Positions 36,529 to 44,356 of a stretch of DNA of 64,000 nucleotides are shown in pieces; position 1 is the first letter of the stretch; every line of letters starts with the position of its first letter. This DNA comes from Rhodococcus gordoniae (GTDB taxonomy: Bacteria; Actinomycetota; Actinomycetes; Mycobacteriales; Mycobacteriaceae). The stretch lies in the NCBI RefSeq assembly GCF_001646655.1, contig NZ_LPZN01000002.1:1-64000 (forward strand). The letters run 5' to 3'. The notes below the pieces were generated by a model. It did not search any database. It worked only from the letters and a program-made list of their open reading frames with translations, and was not told where the DNA came from. The translations under genes were made by a program, and so were the position numbers.

Positions 36529-37078
36529 GGTCGGGTTCTCCTTCTTTGTTGCGTGCTGCTGACGACTGCTCGGCGGCGATGAGTTCGTTGAGCCAGCGCA
36601 CTTCGCGCTCGCTCGACTCGAGGCCGAGCTGATGGAGCTGACGGGTGTAACGATCGAGAGTGCCGCTGGCCCGTCCGATCGCATCGCGGAGCGCTTCTCT
36701 GCGCTCCTCGACCTGGCGGCGCCTGCCTTCGAGAATTCGCATCCGCGCTTCGGCGGGGGTGCGACCGAAGAAGGCGAGGTGCACGCCGAATCCGTCATCG
36801 GTGTAGTTCTGCGGTCCCGTGTCGGCGACCAGCTCGGTGAAGCGTTCTCGCCCCTTCGGGGTGAGCTGGTAGACGCGGCGGGCACGTCGCTTCACGGGAC
36901 CGGGAGTTCCCGAATCCTCTTCGATGAGGCCGTCCGCCTGCATCCTCCGCAGGGTCGGATAGAGCGACCCGTAGGAGAAGGCACGGAAGGCCCCGAGGAG
37001 CCCGGTCAGACGCTTGCGCAGCTCGTAGCCGTGCATGGGCGACTCGAGGAGGAGCCCGAGTATCGCCAATTCCAGCAC
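36521..37078 (-). CDS. PadR family transcriptional regulator
   Basis: 185 residues from GTG 37078, with a full AGGAGGTGA ribosome site. Winged helix typical of Pad[41 protein letters not shown] and [14 protein letters not shown]. The C-terminal half is a long helical domain ([20 protein letters not shown]). It is cotranscribed with ino1 and probably controls inositol synthesis and itself through the palindrome upstream. Confidence 0.9.
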   Translation of the reverse strand: MLELAILGLLLESPMHGYELRKRLTGLLGAFRAFSYGSLYPTLRRMQADGLIEEDSGTPGPVKRRARRVYQLTPKGRERFTELVADTGPQNYTDDGFGVHLAFFGRTPAEARMRILEGRRRQVEERREALRDAIGRASGTLDRYTRQLHQLGLESSEREVRWLNELIAAEQSSAARNKEGEPDHG

Positions 37079-37128
37079 GGGTCACCTCCTGTTTCCGTTC
37101 GAACCAACCGATTGATACGACGCAGAAC

Positions 37129-37145
37129 TATATCGTGCCGATATA
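37129..37145. promoter_or_regulatory. candidate PadR operator / padR promoter
   Basis: TATATCG (37129-37135), TGC, CGATATA (37139-37145): a perfect 7-bp inverted repeat in an AT-rich patch 50 bp upstream of padR. It could overlap the -10 element of padR-ino1. Confidence 0.5.
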
Positions 37146-37289
37146 TACGACGATACGCCGCACGGGCCGGATGTCACACGACGTTCCGGACGGACATCCC
37201 TCTCCGGAGTCGACCGGGACCACACGGGTTCGTATCGAGTGGGCGACTCCACGCCCATCGCCCCATCGCCCGCACGTACTCTGGAAGCC

Positions 37290-37712
37290 GTGCGAATTCA
37301 GCGGCAGGTGGTGGACTACGCGTTGCAGCGGCGCTCGCTGCTCGCGGAGGTCTACTCGGGGCGGCGCGGAGTCAGCGAGGTCTGCGACGCGAGCCCCTAT
37401 CTGCTGCGGGCGGCGAAATTCCACGGACGGGGCAGCGATGTGGTGTGCCCCATCTGCCGTAAGGAGCAGTTGACCCTCGTCTCGTGGGTCTTCGGCGACA
37501 AGCTCGGTCCGGTGTCCGGGTCGGCGCGCACTCCCGAGGAGCTGGTGCGTCTGGCCGCCAGCCAGGAGGAATTCTCGGTCCATCTGGTCGAGGTGTGCCG
37601 TACCTGTAGCTGGAACCACCTGGTGCAGTCGTACGTCCTGGGTTCGCAACCTGCCCCCAAGAGCCCGCGTCGCCGGTCGACGGGATCGAGCCGTCGTACC
37701 GCCAGCGAGTGA
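37290..37712 (+). CDS. DUF5318 zinc-ribbon protein (Rv0049 homologue)
   Basis: 140 residues from GTG 37290. An N-terminal helical part (QRQVVDYALQRRSLLAEVYSG, with VCDASPYLLRAAKFHG) is followed by two CxxC knuckles, CPICRK and CRTCSW, giving a probable zinc ribbon. The tail is Ser/Arg-rich. The position between padR and ponA1 is the same as Rv0049 in M. tuberculosis. Function unknown, possibly linked to PonA1. Confidence 0.82.
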   Translation: MRIQRQVVDYALQRRSLLAEVYSGRRGVSEVCDASPYLLRAAKFHGRGSDVVCPICRKEQLTLVSWVFGDKLGPVSGSARTPEELVRLAASQEEFSVHLVEVCRTCSWNHLVQSYVLGSQPAPKSPRRRSTGSSRRTASE

Positions 37713-37727
37713 AGGGGCGCCGGCGAC

Positions 37728-37904
37728 GTGCCCGTACGCTTTCCTCTGGAGTTCGCTCCTGGGTCCGACCCGCACGACCTGATCGTCGCGTCGTCCGCTG
37801 CGCACATCGTCGAACGGCTGCCGTCCACCGGCGTCGTCGATCGGCTGTCCGTGGAGCAGTGTCGAGGCCGCGGCGTGATGCGTCGCGAGAACAGTTGGAG
37901 ATGA
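37728..37904 (+). CDS. possible small ORF upstream of ponA1
   Basis: A 58-codon frame, GTG 37728 to TGA 37902-37904, ending 4 nt before the ponA1 start. It begins VPVRFPLEFAPGSDPHDLIV. Third positions are mostly G/C, as in a coding frame at this GC content. I recognise no family and see no good ribosome site, so it may be chance. Confidence 0.25.
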   Translation: MPVRFPLEFAPGSDPHDLIVASSAAHIVERLPSTGVVDRLSVEQCRGRGVMRRENSWR

Positions 37905-37908
37905 GTAC

Positions 37909-40900
37909 GTGAGTTCCCCCGACAACGAACCCGAGGACAACAAGGTCGTTCCGCCCCGGCGCGGTGGTCCTGCCGGACCGCAGCCCGGGCCGCAACGCCC
38001 CGGTCCTCCTGCCGGTCAGGGACAGCAGCGCCCTGCTCCGGGCCCGGTGCAGGGTCGCCCGTTGCCTCCGCAGCCCCGACCGCAGGGTCAACCGGGAGCA
38101 CCGGGGCAACCGGGAGCACCGGGGCAGCCGGGTCGCCCGGGGGGTCAAGGACAGCCGAGCGGTCCCGCCGGCCCGCCGCCGCGTCCCGGCGCACGCCCGC
38201 CGTACCCGCCGCAAGCTCCCGGTCAGGGGCCGCGTCCCCAAGGTCCCGGACAAGGTCAGGGACCGCAGGGACCGGGTCCCCAGCAGGGCCGGCCGGGGCA
38301 GCCTTACCCGCCGCGCGGACCGATGCCCGCCCCGGGTGCGAACCCGCCGCGTAATCCCGACCAGCCGATGCCGCGTCCCGGCACGTTGCCCCCCGTCCAG
38401 CGCTCGCCGCAGGCCGATCCGACCGTTGCGATGCGTCCCGGAGCGGACGCCCCGGCACAGCGTTCCGGAGCGGACGCCCCGGCACAGCGTCCCGGAGCGG
38501 ACGCCCAGGCACAGCGTCCCGGAGCGGACGCCCCGACCCAGCGGGTTGCCGCGTCGACACCCGTCGGCGGTGCCGATCGTGCGGGTGAGGCGCCCACGAC
38601 CCGCGTCGCCGGGGGCCCGCCTGCGGGTGGTCCTCCCACCGTTCCGCCCGGTGGCGGTTCCGGCGGCGGGGCCGGTGGCGGAAAGGGCGACGGCAGGAGC
38701 AACCACTGGCGCACGATCCGCCGGGTCGGTTACGGCGTGGTCGCCGCGGGCATCCTCGTCCCGATCCTCATGTTCATGCTGGCGTACGTCGTCCAGGACG
38801 TGCCGCGTCCGGGTGAGCTTCAGACGAACCAGGCCGCGACCATCTTCAATTCCGACGGTGAGGGCGTCATCACGAAGGTGATCCCGCCGGAGGGCAACCG
38901 CACCGAGGTCGAACTCGATGCGATTCCCGTGCACGTCCGCAATGCCGTACTGGCCGCCGAGGACCGCGATTTCTACAGCAATCCCGGCTTCTCGATCACC
39001 GGTTTCGCGCGCGCTGCCCGCGACAACGTGCTCGGTCGCGACAGCGCCGGTGGTGGCTCGACCATCACCCAGCAGTACGTGAAGGTCGCGGTCGTCGGTT
39101 CCGAGCGGACGTTGACCCGCAAGCTCAAGGAGCTGGTGCTGTCGACGAAGATGGCGAACCAGTGGGCCAAGGACGACATCCTCGCGGCCTATCTCAACAC
39201 CATCTACTTCGGCCGCGGTGCCTACGGCATCGCAGCGGCGTCGAACGCGTACTTCGGCAAGCCCGTCGGTGAACTCACCGTCGAGGAAGGTGCCGTGCTC
39301 GCCTCGTCGATCCAGCTGCCGTCGCTGCTCGATCCCGAGCAGAACCCCGAGGGTGCGGAAGCACGGTGGAACTACGTGCTCGACGGTATGGTCTCCGCCG
39401 GCACGCTCGATGCGGCCGAGCGGTCGGGAATGCGGTACCCGGCATACATGCCGATCGCGGAACTCGACAACGGCGACCAGTCGTCCGGTCCCGAGGGGCT
39501 GATCAAGAACCAGGTGCTCGCCGAGCTGGCGCGTGAGGGTATCGACGAGAATCTCCTCAACACGGCCGGACTGCAGATCACCACGACGATCGACGCGCAG
39601 GCACAGCAGTCGGCGGTCGAGGCGGCGCAGACCAATCTCGAGGGGGAGCCCGAGGAATTGCGCACCGCGGTGGTGTCCGTCGATCCCCGCTCCGGGGCGA
39701 TCCGCGCCTATTACGGCGGTGAGAGCGGTGTCGGTTACGACTTCGCGCAGTCGGGTCTGCAGACGGGTTCGTCGTTCAAGGTATTCGGTCTGGCGGCCAA
39801 CCTCGATCAGGGTGTGCCGCTGTCGCAGACCTACGACAGCGGTCCGCTGACGGTCAACGGCATCGAGATCGGCAACGTGGAGGGCGAGTCGTGCGGGCAG
39901 TGCACCATCGCCGAAGCCCTGAAGCGGTCGTTGAACACGAGTTTCTACCGGATGATGCTCGCGATGGACAACGGCCCGCAGGCCATCGCCGACATGGCGC
40001 ACAAGCTGGGCGTCGCGAAGGAGCTGCCGGGCATCGGCGAGACCCTCACCGAGCCGGACGGTGCCGGCCCCAACTACGGCATCGTCCTGGGTCAGTACCA
40101 GTCACGCGTGCTCGACATGGCGTCGGCCTATGCCACGCTCGCGGCGTCCGGCCGTCATCACGAGCCCTATTTCGTGCAGAAGGTCGTGACGTCCGACGGT
40201 GAGGTCCTCCTCGACCGCGGCACTCCCACCGGCGAGCAGGTCGTCGACGCGGCGGTGGCCGACAACACCACCTCCGCGATGACCCCGATCGCCGCGTATT
40301 CGAACGGTCACGCCCTGGCCGGAGGCCGTCCGTCCGCGGCGAAGACCGGCACCGCCCAGCTCGGTGACACCGGCTCCAACAAGGACGCGTGGATGGTCGG
40401 CTACACGCCGTCCCTGTCGACCGCGGTGTGGGTCGGCACGGAGGAGGGACTGCCGCTGGAGAACAGCTGGGGCGGCATGATCTACGGCTCGGGCATCCCG
40501 TCGGACATCTGGAAGGACACGATGGACGGCGCTCTCGAGGGCACCGAGGTCGAGTCGTTCCCGAAGCCGGCAGCGATCGCCGGTGTCTCCGGGGTACCGG
40601 CCTGGACCGCGACGACCACCGCCCCGGCCACCCGTCAGGAGACCACCACCTCGCGTGTGGTGCCGAGCCTGCCGGAGGTTCCCGAGATCACCACTCAGAA
40701 CGTGGAGATCTTCCCCGGTGTCACGATCCCGGTTCCGGGTGTCGCTCCGCAGACGACCACCCAGAGTGTGCCCACCCGTCCCGGTACCGGCGGTCAGCAG
40801 GAGGAGAGCGAGGACACCGGCGGCGGAACCGGTGGTGGCACGGGAGACGAGTCGGACGGCGGTGGATCGCCTCCGCAGAACCGCATCCCGGGACTCGAGA

Positions 40901-40968
40901 GCCCCGCGATTCCGGGCGCGCAGGGCGGTAGTCCCCAGGGCGCGTTCGAATACGCTCCGGCCGGGTAG
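37909..40968 (+). CDS. ponA1: class A penicillin-binding protein PonA1
   Basis: 1019 residues, long for PonA1. Residues 1-270 are a Pro/Gly/Gln-rich cytoplasmic tail with nine-residue tandem repeats. One membrane helix lies at about 272-294. The glycosyltransferase-51 domain has EDRDFYSNPG and GGGSTITQQYVK. The transpeptidase has TGSSFKVFG (SxxK), SLNTS (SxN) and AAKTGTAQ (KTG). The outer C-terminus (last ~120 residues) is Thr/Pro/Gly-rich with EIFPGVTIPVPG. It sits in the Rv0050 (ponA1) position and starts at GTG 37909. It builds septal/polar peptidoglycan. Confidence 0.93.
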   Translation: MSSPDNEPEDNKVVPPRRGGPAGPQPGPQRPGPPAGQGQQRPAPGPVQGRPLPPQPRPQGQPGAPGQPGAPGQPGRPGGQGQPSGPAGPPPRPGARPPYPPQAPGQGPRPQGPGQGQGPQGPGPQQGRPGQPYPPRGPMPAPGANPPRNPDQPMPRPGTLPPVQRSPQADPTVAMRPGADAPAQRSGADAPAQRPGADAQAQRPGADAPTQRVAASTPVGGADRAGEAPTTRVAGGPPAGGPPTVPPGGGSGGGAGGGKGDGRSNHWRTIRRVGYGVVAAGILVPILMFMLAYVVQDVPRPGELQTNQAATIFNSDGEGVITKVIPPEGNRTEVELDAIPVHVRNAVLAAEDRDFYSNPGFSITGFARAARDNVLGRDSAGGGSTITQQYVKVAVVGSERTLTRKLKELVLSTKMANQWAKDDILAAYLNTIYFGRGAYGIAAASNAYFGKPVGELTVEEGAVLASSIQLPSLLDPEQNPEGAEARWNYVLDGMVSAGTLDAAERSGMRYPAYMPIAELDNGDQSSGPEGLIKNQVLAELAREGIDENLLNTAGLQITTTIDAQAQQSAVEAAQTNLEGEPEELRTAVVSVDPRSGAIRAYYGGESGVGYDFAQSGLQTGSSFKVFGLAANLDQGVPLSQTYDSGPLTVNGIEIGNVEGESCGQCTIAEALKRSLNTSFYRMMLAMDNGPQAIADMAHKLGVAKELPGIGETLTEPDGAGPNYGIVLGQYQSRVLDMASAYATLAASGRHHEPYFVQKVVTSDGEVLLDRGTPTGEQVVDAAVADNTTSAMTPIAAYSNGHALAGGRPSAAKTGTAQLGDTGSNKDAWMVGYTPSLSTAVWVGTEEGLPLENSWGGMIYGSGIPSDIWKDTMDGALEGTEVESFPKPAAIAGVSGVPAWTATTTAPATRQETTTSRVVPSLPEVPEITTQNVEIFPGVTIPVPGVAPQTTTQSVPTRPGTGGQQEESEDTGGGTGGGTGDESDGGGSPPQNRIPGLESPAIPGAQGGSPQGAFEYAPAG
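38437..38544 (+). repeat. 27-bp tandem repeat (x4) in ponA1
   Basis: Four near-identical 27-bp units (38437-38463, 38464-38490, 38491-38517, 38518-38544) code for a nine-residue P/S-GADAPAQR repeat in the cytoplasmic tail of PonA1. Being in frame, copy-number change would lengthen the tail without frameshift. Confidence 0.8.
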
Positions 40969-40977
40969 CCTCGCCGC

Positions 40978-42570
40978 GTGAGCGACGACCGGCGATCCGA
41001 CGTCCGGCCGGTGGTGTCCGCTGCACCACCGGCCGAGGATCGTCGTTCCCTGGACTGGCGCGACACCCCCGGGCGCACCGATCCGACGGTGACGCGGCTG
41101 ACCGCGGTCATCGGTGGTCCGGTCGGGCGGCATGCCGTGCTGGGTCGCACCCGCTTCTTCACTCCCCTGCGGGCGATGTTGTTGCTCGCGGTCGTCTTCC
41201 TCGCCTTCGGATGGTTCACGAAGGCGGCCTGTGTACAGCAGGGACCCGTCGGATCCGACGGCGCGCTCGGTCTGGACTGGAGCGGCGACCGGCAGTACGT
41301 GGCGATGTGTTATTCCGACATCGTTCCGCTCTACGGCGCCGAACGCCTTGCGGAGGGCGCCTTCCCGTACCGGACGTCGTGGGAGGAACCCGGTCCCGAC
41401 GGGCAGATGCAGACCCGGTACATGGAGTATCCGGTGCTCGCGGGTCTGTACCAGTACGGTTCGATGCGCATCGCGAAGGCGTGGGATGCCACACCGTGGC
41501 TTCCCCACGCTCTGCAGGTCGCGATCTACTTCTCGGTCGTCGCGGTCGGGCTCGCGCTCGCCTGGCTCGTCACGGTGTGGGCCACTGCGATGTCGGCGGG
41601 CCGGAGGATCTGGGACGCTGCCCTCGTCGCGGCGTCCCCGCTGGTCGTGGTGCACGCGTTCACGAATTTCGATGCCCTGGCCACGGCGTTCGCTGCCGGT
41701 GGCCTGCTGGCGTGGGCCAGACGCCGACCGGTTCTCGCCGGTGTCCTGCTCGGTCTCGGTGCGGCGACGAAGTTGTATCCGGTGCTGTTGCTCGGTCCAC
41801 TGCTGGTGCTGTGTCTGCGTACCGGCCACCTGCGGTCGTTCGCCCGCACCGCAGGAGCTGCTGCCGCCGCATGGCTGGCCGTGAATCTGCCGATCATGGT
41901 GTTGTACCCGCGCGGATGGGCGGAGTTCTTCCGCCTCAACTCCGATCGCGGAGCGGATCCCGATTCGATCTACAACGTGCTGCGTTCTTTCCTGGGGTGG
42001 CCGAGCTGGTCGGCGTCGACCTTCAACGGGGTGTCGCTCGTGCTGTTCGCGGCGGCCTGCATTGTGATCGGCTGGATCGGGCTCACCGCGCCGCGGCGTC
42101 CCCGCCTGGCGCAGTTGTGTTTCCTTCTCGTCGCGGCCTTCCTGCTCACCAACAAGGTGTGGAGTCCGCAGTACTCGTTGTGGCTCGTGCCGCTCGCCGT
42201 GCTGGCGGTACCCCACCGCCGCGCGCTGCTCGCCTGGATGACGATCGATGCGCTGGTGTGGGTTCCGCGCATGTACTACTACCTGGGCCCTGATCGGAAG
42301 GGGCTGCCGGAGCAGTGGTTCACCGGCACGGTCTTCCTGCGCGATGTCGCCGTGGTGGCGTTGTGTGCGGTGGTGCTGTGGCAGATCCGGCGTCCGGTGA
42401 GGGATCCTGTGCGATACGGCTTCGTCGACGATCCCGTCGGTGGGGTACTCGATCAGGCACCCGATCGTCCGCCCCGGTGGCTGCCCCACAGATTGCGGCC
42501 CGCTCACCATCGGGTCACAAGAGAAGAATCATCCGAACGATGGCTGCCGGAGGCGACGTCCTCGCCCTAG
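40978..42570 (+). CDS. GT87-type polyprenol-dependent membrane glycosyltransferase
   Basis: 530 residues with about ten membrane segments. The first extracellular loop carries MCYSDIVPLYGAERL and YMEYPVLAGLYQYG (the Asp is the likely catalytic residue of GT-C enzymes). Late segments include NKVWSPQYSLWLVPL. It follows ponA1 by 9 bp at GTG 40978 and matches the position of Rv0051. It probably transfers a sugar from a lipid-linked donor to an envelope glycan. The Arg-rich C-terminus is cytoplasmic. Confidence 0.82.
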   Translation: MSDDRRSDVRPVVSAAPPAEDRRSLDWRDTPGRTDPTVTRLTAVIGGPVGRHAVLGRTRFFTPLRAMLLLAVVFLAFGWFTKAACVQQGPVGSDGALGLDWSGDRQYVAMCYSDIVPLYGAERLAEGAFPYRTSWEEPGPDGQMQTRYMEYPVLAGLYQYGSMRIAKAWDATPWLPHALQVAIYFSVVAVGLALAWLVTVWATAMSAGRRIWDAALVAASPLVVVHAFTNFDALATAFAAGGLLAWARRRPVLAGVLLGLGAATKLYPVLLLGPLLVLCLRTGHLRSFARTAGAAAAAWLAVNLPIMVLYPRGWAEFFRLNSDRGADPDSIYNVLRSFLGWPSWSASTFNGVSLVLFAAACIVIGWIGLTAPRRPRLAQLCFLLVAAFLLTNKVWSPQYSLWLVPLAVLAVPHRRALLAWMTIDALVWVPRMYYYLGPDRKGLPEQWFTGTVFLRDVAVVALCAVVLWQIRRPVRDPVRYGFVDDPVGGVLDQAPDRPPRWLPHRLRPAHHRVTREESSERWLPEATSSP

Positions 42571-42598
42571 GCTCGGAATCGAGCCACGAGGGGGGCGA

Positions 42599-43081
42599 AT
42601 GACGAGCGGCAGATGGAGATTCGGCGCGGGGACGGATGTCACCGCATCGCAGTTCACGACGTGCGAGCTGGCGTGGACGGTCGCGGCCGGCGACGCCACC
42701 GCGATCCCGCGACTTCTGCGCGACCTGCATCCGCTCGTGACCGCCTACTTCCGGGCACGCGCGAAAGCCGCCGGAGGCACCTTTGCCGAGGCCGACCGGC
42801 TCGCTCCGGCCGCCTGCCGCGCGATCCTCGCCGAACTCGCCGCGCCGTCCGGGGCCGACCGGCCTTTCCTGCGGCTGGCGTACACGGTGGTCTCCGACAC
42901 TGCCGATTCCGAGTTCGTGAGCTCGGAGGCGATCCCCCTGACTCGTCTCCAGCAGGAGATCCTCATCCTGCGCACCATCGTCGGTCTCGATGCGCGGCAG
43001 ACCGCGGTGGCTCTCGCCGTCGCGCCGGGACGGGTCGGTCTCGAGCAACACGCGGCCCTGAGCTCACTGCGCGCAGCCTGA
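42599..43081 (+). CDS. degenerate ECF sigma-like protein
   Basis: 160 residues at ATG 42599 with a GAGGGGGG ribosome site. The arrangement suggests a sigma factor: an N-terminal helical part (AIPRLLRDLHPLVTAYFRA) like region 2, and a C-terminal LTRLQQEILILRTIVGLDARQTAVALAVAPGRV, like region 4 helices, where the recognition helix is poorly conserved. It could be a diverged regulator without promoter binding. Family assignment is tentative. Confidence 0.55.
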   Translation: MTSGRWRFGAGTDVTASQFTTCELAWTVAAGDATAIPRLLRDLHPLVTAYFRARAKAAGGTFAEADRLAPAACRAILAELAAPSGADRPFLRLAYTVVSDTADSEFVSSEAIPLTRLQQEILILRTIVGLDARQTAVALAVAPGRVGLEQHAALSSLRAA

Positions 43082-43087
43082 AGCCGG

Positions 43088-43361
43088 GTGGACGAACAGC
43101 GCATCTTCGTGAAGTTCGTCGCTGATATCCGACCTCGTTCCTGCCGGAACGGAAGACCTACGACGTTCCCGACCGAATCCAGGTGTTCTACGGCGGCTCC
43201 CCGATCTACGACACGGGCCGTATCGGTGACAGCATCGACGAAGGCACCGGATCGGCGGTGGTGAACGTGCCGGCAGGGAGCGCGAACTCGGTTCTCGTCC
43301 GCGTGACCGGTGACCCGGGACGGATCGGGAGCACACGGTCGACTGCCCGGTCCTCCGACGG
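43088..43361 (+). pseudogene. probable frameshifted gene of unknown family
   Basis: Two protein-like pieces lie in different frames. The first starts at GTG 43088 (VDEQRIFVKFVADIRP). The second, in frame with 43141, reads LPERKTYDVPDRIQVFYGGS and then PIYDTGRIGDSIDEGTGSAV. Both have strong third-position G/C bias and normal composition, but a frameshift around 43126-43140 separates them and no single start covers both. The downstream end runs into the DUF2752 gene on the other strand. Sequencing error is an alternative. Confidence 0.4.
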
Positions 43362-43772
43362 TCAGATCCGTAGGGCGGTGAACGGCGCGACCGGAATGTT
43401 GCGCACGACGAACCACACCGCGGTGAGGACCAGCACGATGTGCGGGGCCCACCGGTACCGCGTCCACCGCGGCATCGGTGTGCCCCGCCTCCTGCTCCAC
43501 GTCCATGCTCCGAAGACCACGACCAGCACGCCCAGCGCGACCAGGGCGAGGGCGTTGTAGTGCAGCGCGGCCGGCACGTCGAGATGGACGAGCGAATACA
43601 TCATCCGGGAGGAACCGCAACCGGGACACAGGATTCCGAACAGCGAATAGGTGGGGCAGGGCGGAATGATCCCGCCGGGCGTGGTCGGGTCGGCCCACGC
43701 CACCGCTGCGCACACCGCGATCGCACCCGCGGCGACCGCCATGGGGGCTGCGAGCGCGCGCCTCGTCCTCAT
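43362..43772 (-). CDS. DUF2752 membrane protein
   Basis: 136 residues with three hydrophobic segments. The family motif is CPTYSLFGILCPGCGSSRMMYSLVHLD (CPxC-like CPGCGSSR), followed by ALHYNALALVALGVLVVVF. DUF2752 proteins are small membrane proteins of unknown function. Its start overlaps the GNAT stop by 4 bp; it is last in a three-gene minus-strand operon (GT87, GNAT, DUF2752). Confidence 0.82.
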   Translation of the reverse strand: MRTRRALAAPMAVAAGAIAVCAAVAWADPTTPGGIIPPCPTYSLFGILCPGCGSSRMMYSLVHLDVPAALHYNALALVALGVLVVVFGAWTWSRRRGTPMPRWTRYRWAPHIVLVLTAVWFVVRNIPVAPFTALRI

Positions 43773-44356
43773 CGCCTCAGGCGTTCCTCGAGCCGGGCGC
43801 GTACCTCCGGCCACTCGTCGTCGGTGAGGGAGAACAACGCGGTGCTCCGCCAACTGCCGTCGCGGCGTCTGCGGTGCTTGCGGAGCAGGCCTTCCTCGGT
43901 GGCGCCGAGTCGGCGCAGGGCGTCGCGCGAACGGGTGTTGTGCTCGTCGGCGTGCCAGGTCACACGCACGGATCCCAGCTCGTCGAACGCGCGGTGCAGC
44001 AGAAGCAGTTTCGATTCGCTGTTGACGTGGGTCCGTTGCACGCGCGTCGACAGCCAGGTGTAACCGATCACCAGCGTGCGGTAGGTGGGCTCGAGCAGGT
44101 AGTACGACGTCGACCCCAGCACCTCGCCGGTCGTCCGGTCGACGATCGCGTAGGGGAGGCGCCCGGGATCGGCCACGGCGTCGCGGGCGAAGGCGTGTGC
44201 GCTGTCGAGGTCGCGGATCTCGGTGGACGACCACCGGAAGATCGTGTCCGGATCGTCGGCGGCCTTCAGCAGCCCCTCGGCGTGCGAGTCGGTGACGGGC
44301 TCGAGTCGGATACGAGGACCCTCGAGGACGGGATGTTCCGTCCAGTTGTCGTTCAT
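43769..44356 (-). CDS. GNAT family N-acetyltransferase
   Basis: 195 residues of the RimJ/RimL type: LEGPRIRLEPVTDSHAEGLL at the start, GSTSYYLLEPTYRTLVIGYTW, the acetyl-CoA loop region RTHVNSESKLLLLHRAF, and RRLGATEEGLLRKHRRRRDG. It likely acetylates a protein N-terminus or small amine. ATGA overlaps on both sides put it in one operon with GT87 and DUF2752. Confidence 0.85.
   Translation of the reverse strand: MNDNWTEHPVLEGPRIRLEPVTDSHAEGLLKAADDPDTIFRWSSTEIRDLDSAHAFARDAVADPGRLPYAIVDRTTGEVLGSTSYYLLEPTYRTLVIGYTWLSTRVQRTHVNSESKLLLLHRAFDELGSVRVTWHADEHNTRSRDALRRLGATEEGLLRKHRRRRDGSWRSTALFSLTDDEWPEVRARLEERLRR

Noticed and set aside
37372-40002. 876-codon open frame on the minus strand across ponA1
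   Set aside because: It is antisense to a clear penicillin-binding protein, has His/Arg-rich low-complexity translation without motifs, and is a normal by-product of high GC and strong third-position bias.
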